Part shown: positions 34,781 through 40,102 of the stretch, piece after piece | How the letters are laid out: the number at the start of each line of letters is the position of its first letter | Numbering within the stretch: the stretch's first letter is position 1 | Source: CAYGUK01 sp964352985 | Lineage (GTDB): Bacteria; Pseudomonadota; Gammaproteobacteria; JAHCLG01 | DNA: 40,102 bases | Direction of reading: 5' to 3' | Assembly: GCA_964352985.1 (NCBI GenBank) | Contig: CAYGUK010000028.1 | Span: 1-40,102, forward strand | Made by a program: the position numbers and the translations under genes | Notes under the pieces: model-generated | The model's database searches: none | What the model saw: only the letters and a program-made list of their open reading frames with translations | Told to the model about the DNA's origin: nothing

Positions 34781-35074
34781 CTACAAGGACAATTGAGTCA
34801 TCAAATTTGCGAGATCCGTCTCTTGTAAATTGGCACAATGAGCTTTTAAAAGAGAAGCATAACGTTGATATTGATGTTCGTTTAATATTAAGTTTTGGGT
34901 AAAGGATACCGCGTCATGATTCTTTCTCAGCAATAAACACGTTAACTTGATTTGACAAGTTTGGTTTAATTGATCGAATTGTTCAGAATAATTTTTAATG
35001 ATAACACTTTTAGATTGAATCGCAGATATCAACATTTGAATACTGTAATCTTGTGTCAGTAATGTAGAATGCAT
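34781..35074 (-). CDS. Small hypothetical helical protein
   Basis: The 97-aa protein is predicted all-helical and soluble, starting 'MHSTLLTQDYSIQMLISAIQ'. No family is recognised. It has a purine-rich ribosome site (aagaagcaaagag) and lies alone between DbpA and the kinase gene. Its size and helical make-up would fit a regulatory or effector-type protein, but nothing proves it. It could also be spurious. Confidence 0.5.
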   Translation of the reverse strand: MHSTLLTQDYSIQMLISAIQSKSVIIKNYSEQFDQLNQTCQIKLTCLLLRKNHDAVSFTQNLILNEHQYQRYASLLKAHCANLQETDLANLMTQLSL

Positions 35075-35229
35075 CGTGTTAACTCTTTGCTTCTTTAATA
35101 CTGTGAATTAGTATTAAAACTTAAGTCGTTATCAAAAGTCAAAACTAATATAGCGCAAAATTAAATTTATCTTGCAGCAATGACAAAACTCAAATAAATT
35201 TCAGGTGTAAAGTGCTTGCCCCTTAGACA

Positions 35230-36777
35230 TTAAGGGCGAGGGGCTAAACCTAGATCTAAACTCAAAACATTTACCACGCGACCCGATGCATTAAGAGAGA
35301 GGCTATGTTTCAGTAGCGCTCGAATGCGTTCGCCATCAGATTGAAATTCAGGAGATTCTTGCAAACATTGAGTATAGTTATGGCGAAATAAAGAAACGTA
35401 ATGCTTACCTCTTCTATTAACATATTTTTGGTGTAAATCAGTAAATATTTGATCTTGCTTAAAGTTAAATTTCGCAAAAAAGGTTAAGAGATGGGGGAAT
35501 TTGATAATTGCATTTAAAAAGTCATTAGGACCAATAGTCAGGATTAAAGTTAATGCATCATCATTAAAAGTAAGTTTTTTAGAATTAAACAGTGAAAATA
35601 TTTCAAGAAATTCAGGTTGAAAAAATTGACTAATATTTTGTTCATCGTCAGTCATGTGGTTAACACATACGTTTAAAACATCTAATAAATATTGATTATC
35701 AAAAATAACCAGTATCTGTTTTTGAGTTAGCAAAGTAAAATCTTTAAAACTTGCTAATTTAAAAAGAAACGCTTGATTTTCCTGGCTTATCAACTGAGTA
35801 GGATTTTTATCATCGTTATAAAGTTCGACTAAATTTCTTAATCGTTCAGCAAAATCAAAATTTGAAAAGATACGTTTTATTAAGTCGTCACTAGGATTAA
35901 AATATTTAAATAATTGAGTATAGGTATCTAATACTTGTTTTATTTCTGTGAGTTGCGGTCTTCTATCTGGATCTTCACTCAAGCCAAGCTTAATCAGCTC
36001 AAGTAATTTTTTAGGATAGGAATCTGAAAAAAATTTAAGGCGAAGTCGATTAAGCATATCGCAGACACTATATACATCAATAGCGGGCGTTAACCAAAAA
36101 AAATCATCTTCTTCAGCATGAAGTGACGTTTTTGTCTTTTTACGAAAACACTCAGGTGCGACATGCATAGAGGTATTTCTTTCAGTAGCAGGAAACCTTC
36201 GACGCAAATCTCCAACTTGACCTGACTCTTCAAAATCGAGAAGTTGACATTTCCTAATTTCATTATTAGTGGTAAATAATTTTAAATTATCAGCTTTACC
36301 ATCAATATGAATAATTTGTTGATCAATATTAAGTTTGATATATTCTTTCACGATAACTAACATATCTTGAAATAGAGTAAAATATGACTGATATTTAGAA
36401 TCTTTCAGTGTTTTACCTTCAACATATTTCATTTGAATGTAATAAGTTCTAATTTGATTAACTTTATTAGCTGTTGAATCAGTGATAGTGCAGCAATAAC
36501 TTATTAATTGGCTATCACTCTCAGGATAACATTTATTATAAAGTTTAACTGTTAGATTAATTCCACTCAATTCCTCAATAGCAAAAGAACGATTTCTGTT
36601 TCTTGGTAAACGAATCACTTTGCGGCTAAGCCCTCTTTGCCTTGCAAGTGGTGTAATGTTATGTGGTATTAGCTCGATAACAAGATGATTTGCGCCAGCA
36701 CCAATGATTGTTTTAGTCCCGAGGGGTAAACCCGGAGGGAAATTTTGTATTATTGAAGATGCTTTAGAGTAGGACAT
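35230..36777 (-). CDS. Eukaryotic-type protein kinase, candidate effector
   Basis: This 515-aa protein has a kinase fold in residues about 20-300. It has a glycine-rich loop 'GAGANHLV' (26-33), candidate ATP lysine K78 in 'TVKLY', and catalytic loop 'HIDGKADN' (H157, D159, K161, N164). The metal motif is 'LDFEE' (D181; DFE in place of DFG), with 'HVAPE' (207-209, APE) and a 'DRRP' arginine. All key catalytic residues are present, so it is probably active. Residues about 310-515 are a helical C-terminal region with no recognised domain. Such kinases are typical Legionella/Coxiella translocated effectors. No secretion signal can be read directly from the sequence. Confidence 0.8.
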   Translation of the reverse strand: MSYSKASSIIQNFPPGLPLGTKTIIGAGANHLVIELIPHNITPLARQRGLSRKVIRLPRNRNRSFAIEELSGINLTVKLYNKCYPESDSQLISYCCTITDSTANKVNQIRTYYIQMKYVEGKTLKDSKYQSYFTLFQDMLVIVKEYIKLNIDQQIIHIDGKADNLKLFTTNNEIRKCQLLDFEESGQVGDLRRRFPATERNTSMHVAPECFRKKTKTSLHAEEDDFFWLTPAIDVYSVCDMLNRLRLKFFSDSYPKKLLELIKLGLSEDPDRRPQLTEIKQVLDTYTQLFKYFNPSDDLIKRIFSNFDFAERLRNLVELYNDDKNPTQLISQENQAFLFKLASFKDFTLLTQKQILVIFDNQYLLDVLNVCVNHMTDDEQNISQFFQPEFLEIFSLFNSKKLTFNDDALTLILTIGPNDFLNAIIKFPHLLTFFAKFNFKQDQIFTDLHQKYVNRRGKHYVSLFRHNYTQCLQESPEFQSDGERIRALLKHSLSLNASGRVVNVLSLDLGLAPRP

Positions 36778-37011
36778 GGGTTTTTATTGTAAGCTTATAT
36801 TTATTGGTCGCGAATATTAACGCATTCCAATATAAAATACTACATGTTAGTAGAAAATGGGTGAAATAACTTATATTAAGGAGTCTATTATAGAGGGGGA
36901 GTCGTGATTTGCCCCTAAAGTCTTCATTTAATCAATGACCTGAAAAATTGACTTTTATTCCGGGTTTCATGAATCATCATCCTGAGTATCATTATGGTAT
37001 AATATAACAAC
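36778..37011. promoter_or_regulatory. Divergent control region with TATAAT before the orphan gene
   Basis: tataat at 36998-37003 lies just upstream of the ATG at 37012, so a transcript starting at about 37010 would be almost leaderless for that codon. No good -35 is visible. No other feature was recognised. Confidence 0.4.
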
Positions 37012-37026
37012 ATGTCAGGTGATGCT

Positions 37027-37935
37027 ATGTCGACTATCGAACTAGAAGTCTTGGGTAATAAAAAAGCACAAGTGAAAAAACAAGAATCAAAGAAGGGGCT
37101 TGTTTGGTATTTAGAAAATTTGTTACATAAAACATTAATTGAACCAAAAGAAGATGTTGAAGAATTTCCTTATTTAACATATATGATGCCATATGAATTA
37201 AATAACCAATCAATTTCTACGTTACAACTACAATGTTATCTTTGGTCATTTGTGCGGTTAATGAATGATATTATGTGTAGGAAAGATGAGAAAGAACTTG
37301 ACGTGGGCATGAAAGCACATAAAAAAAGCAAGCTTCTCAATCAATATCGGGACAAAAAAAAGAAATTTAAAACATTCTTAGATTCGAACTATGGAAAACA
37401 TGAAGATTTTGATAATCTCACTTTAGCTAGAATGTATTATACGCTAGAAAAAATTCATGCAAAAGTCATGAATGAAAGTCCCAATCACAGTCAATCATTA
37501 GGGTTTTTTGATCTTGCATTCAAGGACTCGTCTAAGCAGTTTACCCCTGAAGACTATTATAGTTATGCTAAAACTATTCCGATACAAAATATTCGTTCTA
37601 GAAATCATCCAGCGTTTAATCGACAACCAGATAGATTGAATCTTAAACGATTTCTTTTAAATATAGCAATTTTTAAAAAACACCAGCGAGCGATGCATGA
37701 CTATATTGTTTTAGTTAGTGAATTTTATAATACACCTTATTATAGAGGTAGATTAATACAAATTGTTAAACCTGGGCTAAAAGAAGAACGATTTAATCAT
37801 CGAAATAAGAGGGCGCTTTCCAGTACTATGTATCACTATTTTCCAGAAGAATTTGGCGTATTAAAAAGGACATTTATTCAGGGAAAACAAAAAAAACAAA
37901 AAGTGAATTATCGTAAAAGAGCGAGTTCAATTTAA
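37027..37935 (+). CDS. Orphan basic protein, Legionellales-type hypothetical
   Basis: I prefer the ATG at 37027 (302 aa), because AGGTG lies about 6 nt upstream and a -10 at 36998 gives a start point near 37010; the ATG at 37012 would be leaderless and add 5 residues. No family is recognised. The protein is lysine-rich, with 'KKSKLLNQYRDKKKKFKTF' and a very basic tail 'KQKKQKVNYRKRASS' that could bind nucleic acid or act as a localisation signal. The middle is helical ('YYTLEKIHAKVMNE'). Being divergent from the kinase gene and near a TPR/LRR gene, it may be a secreted effector; this is inferred from context only. Confidence 0.65.
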   Translation: MSTIELEVLGNKKAQVKKQESKKGLVWYLENLLHKTLIEPKEDVEEFPYLTYMMPYELNNQSISTLQLQCYLWSFVRLMNDIMCRKDEKELDVGMKAHKKSKLLNQYRDKKKKFKTFLDSNYGKHEDFDNLTLARMYYTLEKIHAKVMNESPNHSQSLGFFDLAFKDSSKQFTPEDYYSYAKTIPIQNIRSRNHPAFNRQPDRLNLKRFLLNIAIFKKHQRAMHDYIVLVSEFYNTPYYRGRLIQIVKPGLKEERFNHRNKRALSSTMYHYFPEEFGVLKRTFIQGKQKKQKVNYRKRASSI

Positions 37936-37998
37936 AGAACTTTTTTATACGAAAGCACTAGGGTTGTAAATTAATATGTTGCTAGCCTGATAAACGGC

Positions 37999-40102
37999 TC
38001 AATCATGTCGGGGAAAACCAAGGTATGAAGAATATGGTTGATGATTATTGCATTGAGGTAATGCGGCCATGAGATTTGCCCTAATCTCAGCATCATCATT
38101 TTCAATTTCATCGACTAAAGTTGAGAGTAATCTATCACAGGCTAGTACATCTTCATTGCCATCTTCAGTTTTAAGAAAATTAAGTTTAATCATTTTATCA
38201 GGATGGATACGATTTCTTTCGCGGATAGCATCGACAAGTATTTGACAAGCATGGGGGTTTTTCATCCGACAAATATTTAACTCCTGTAAATTCGGTAAGA
38301 AATTAATGATAATTTTAGCTAATTCAATTACGCTAGTATTTCCTATGTGATAAAGTTCTAAATGTAAGATTCGTAATTCAGATTGATTTTCTAAGAATTT
38401 AAGCAAAAGCTTTCTATCATTGTGAGACCAGTCAACTTGACCTTGACTATCCCGTCTCGTTTGAGGATAACATCTCTCTAAATTTAAACAATGTAATTGC
38501 ATCATTGGATGATGACTTGAAGAATTTAGTGTTCGAAATAGCGAAGAGAATAAACGAGATTGATTACTTTTTAAATCCTCTTTATTAACAACGCAAAGTC
38601 CAGACAAGTCTAAATTTTTTAAGTTTGATTTCTTTCTAAGTATCCTAAATAAGATGGATACATCTGTTTCAGTAATTACATTATTTCTTAACATATCATC
38701 AATACATTGGAAAGAAAATGAAGTTGATTCATTATTCTCGAGGATCTGTAATTGTAGATCAAATTCATTTTTACACCAGGCATTAAAACATTTTAAATAA
38801 TCGTCAATTAAATAACTTGAAACACTAATATATCTATCGTGCGTTTTTTGTCTTGTAATAGACGGTTTAGTCATTGTTGAAACAGATGGCGCATGGATTC
38901 CAGTCACAGACTTAGATATTTCTCGAGCATATTTAATTCGTAAAGCATTTAAACCGCCATTCATTTTGACAAAGGCATTTAACACAACAAATAAGTATAA
39001 CTTTTGTTGTTGAATTTCAACTCGACCATCTTCCTCAGCAAATTCGCGTAATCGTGAACGCAATTGAAACAAATACTCTACAAATTGAGTTTTGTATTCA
39101 TCACCTAAACGAGGTAATAATGATAAACTATAAATAAGGGCACTATCACGAATGGATTGTGGACAATCAGCATTTTGAATTATACTTTGAAAAATTTGAT
39201 AAGCTTGATGAAAATGCCCTTGTTGAAGAAATATCATGCCTCGTAATTCATAAGCTCTAAAATCAATACTATGGTTTCCATGTTGTTGTAATAAATCCTG
39301 ACAAAGTTCTTCACATCGTCGCAAAGCAAACGTATTTAAGCTCGCATCTTGTCCTCGTCGAGAGACAAAAAATTGATTGTGATTGCGAAAATATAAATAG
39401 CCTAATTCAAATGTTATTTTTTGTTTTGTCGCTTGATCTAAATTACCAATATACAGTAAATCTCGGTAGTATTGAATAGCAGTGGTTATTGTAAATCCCG
39501 TTGTGTGTTGTAACGCTAATTCTTTATAACAATTCGCTCTATAAATGAGTAGCCATGTATATGTAGGATGTTTTATATTAATTTTTTTACATAAGGTTTC
39601 AAAAATTTGAAATGCATTTTTAAAATTGTTTTGTCGCATATTAGCAATCGCTAATAAAATTGAGGTTTCTGTTTGTGGTTGCGTATTGGATTGTGAATTA
39701 AAGCTTTGTAACAAGATCATTGCTAAATAGTCATTATTTTCTGCTAATAGTTTATGAGCTTCTCGTTGAATTTCGCTCTCGGATTGGCTCAGAAATTTAG
39801 CAACAAATTTTTGTGTTTGTTGATAAAAAGGTAAAATGACGTATGAGTTTTCTATTTGAACAACACTATAAATTTTTTTCAAAATTGATTGATATTGAAG
39901 TGAATTAGTTTCACCTATCATGAAAATAATCACTTCTTCAGGTGGTAAGCAATCTATACGAACTAATGCATGATTATCATCAATTCTCATTTGCATTTTA
40001 CCGCCTATTGCTCGGTAAGGTTTTTCCGGTATAGACCAAAAGTCTATAAAACTACCAGCCCGAGTTAATTCGACAGCAACCGATTGGGTGACAATATAAA
40101 GG
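37999..40102 (-). CDS. Large TPR/LRR-like repeat protein, 5' end beyond the window
   Basis: The frame is open from the right window edge through 37999. An internal ATG at 39996 would give 665 aa, but upstream codons stay open and coding-like ('RAGSFIDFWSIPEKPYRAIG'), so the gene starts beyond 40102. The middle has helical tetratricopeptide-like units ('SILLAIANMRQNNFKNAFQI' and 'ELRGMIFLQQGHFHQAYQIF'). The C-terminal part has leucine-rich repeats of the ribonuclease-inhibitor type: 'LKNLDLSGLCV', 'LHCLNLERCY', 'LRILHLELY' and 'LQELNICRM'. Such protein-binding repeats are common in host-directed effectors of Legionellales, though a cellular role is equally possible. Confidence 0.75.
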   Translation of the reverse strand, partial: LYIVTQSVAVELTRAGSFIDFWSIPEKPYRAIGGKMQMRIDDNHALVRIDCLPPEEVIIFMIGETNSLQYQSILKKIYSVVQIENSYVILPFYQQTQKFVAKFLSQSESEIQREAHKLLAENNDYLAMILLQSFNSQSNTQPQTETSILLAIANMRQNNFKNAFQIFETLCKKINIKHPTYTWLLIYRANCYKELALQHTTGFTITTAIQYYRDLLYIGNLDQATKQKITFELGYLYFRNHNQFFVSRRGQDASLNTFALRRCEELCQDLLQQHGNHSIDFRAYELRGMIFLQQGHFHQAYQIFQSIIQNADCPQSIRDSALIYSLSLLPRLGDEYKTQFVEYLFQLRSRLREFAEEDGRVEIQQQKLYLFVVLNAFVKMNGGLNALRIKYAREISKSVTGIHAPSVSTMTKPSITRQKTHDRYISVSSYLIDDYLKCFNAWCKNEFDLQLQILENNESTSFSFQCIDDMLRNNVITETDVSILFRILRKKSNLKNLDLSGLCVVNKEDLKSNQSRLFSSLFRTLNSSSHHPMMQLHCLNLERCYPQTRRDSQGQVDWSHNDRKLLLKFLENQSELRILHLELYHIGNTSVIELAKIIINFLPNLQELNICRMKNPHACQILVDAIRERNRIHPDKMIKLNFLKTEDGNEDVLACDRLLSTLVDEIENDDAEIRANLMAALPQCNNHQPYSSYLGFPRHD

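Noticed and set aside
1..40102. CRISPR array
   Set aside because: I saw no run of short regularly spaced identical repeats and no cas-like gene.

Overview
The window is AT-rich (roughly two thirds A+T) bacterial DNA with gammaproteobacterial housekeeping content (a DbpA-type RNA helicase, a YhhQ-type transporter). It also carries genes typical of host-associated Legionellales: a PAS-LuxR regulator, a eukaryotic-type protein kinase, a TPR/LRR-like protein, and many decayed genes and insertion sequences. I infer a Legionellales-like intracellular or protozoan-associated gammaproteobacterium; no species marker is present.

Layout. (1) 388-6271: a three-gene operon, YhhQ-family transporter, D-amino-acid oxidase and a one-module nonribosomal peptide synthetase (A, inserted methyltransferase, carrier protein, epimerase). 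(2) 6318-8876: an IS3 remnant, an 84-bp palindromic element, then a divergent LysR regulator and 14-helix DHA2 exporter. (3) 9013-11424: an orphan HEAT-like gene and a truncated IS4-type transposase between two copies of a 174-bp direct repeat. (4) 11481-17590: integrative-element or plasmid-type genes: two small DNA-binding-like proteins, a DUF932 protein, a broken 312-codon gene, a HicA-like/HTH pair and a membrane protein with a FtsK-gamma-like tail. (5) 17721-20793: two diverged copies of a tRNA-Thr 3' half (att-like) around a broken phosphoesterase and a wHTH/nucleotidyltransferase toxin-antitoxin pair, followed by a truncated tyrosine integrase fused to an IS3 fragment. (6) 21078-23530: a DHFR-like protein, an IS5 remnant, decayed amidohydrolase, cupin and aldolase genes, and a secreted protein. 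(7) 23639-30095: a PAS-LuxR regulator divergent from a cyclodipeptide-synthase-like gene, a broken alpha/beta hydrolase, an N-acyl-D-amino-acid deacylase, a cytochrome P450, and an IS6 insertion. (8) 30397-33233: an SDR, a MITE-like palindrome and a complete AbiE toxin-antitoxin operon under a 45-bp palindromic promoter. (9) 33239-40102: DbpA, a kinase-like protein and two orphan or repeat proteins, the last cut by the window edge.

The most interesting theme is two small-peptide or D-amino-acid clusters about 18 kb apart. The first should load an amino acid (Asn-like by hand-read code), N-methylate it and epimerise it, and sits with a D-amino-acid oxidase. The second combines a CDPS-like enzyme, a D-aminoacylase and a P450, under an adjacent LuxR regulator. 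Functional links within each cluster are inferred from gene order; a link between the two clusters is speculation.
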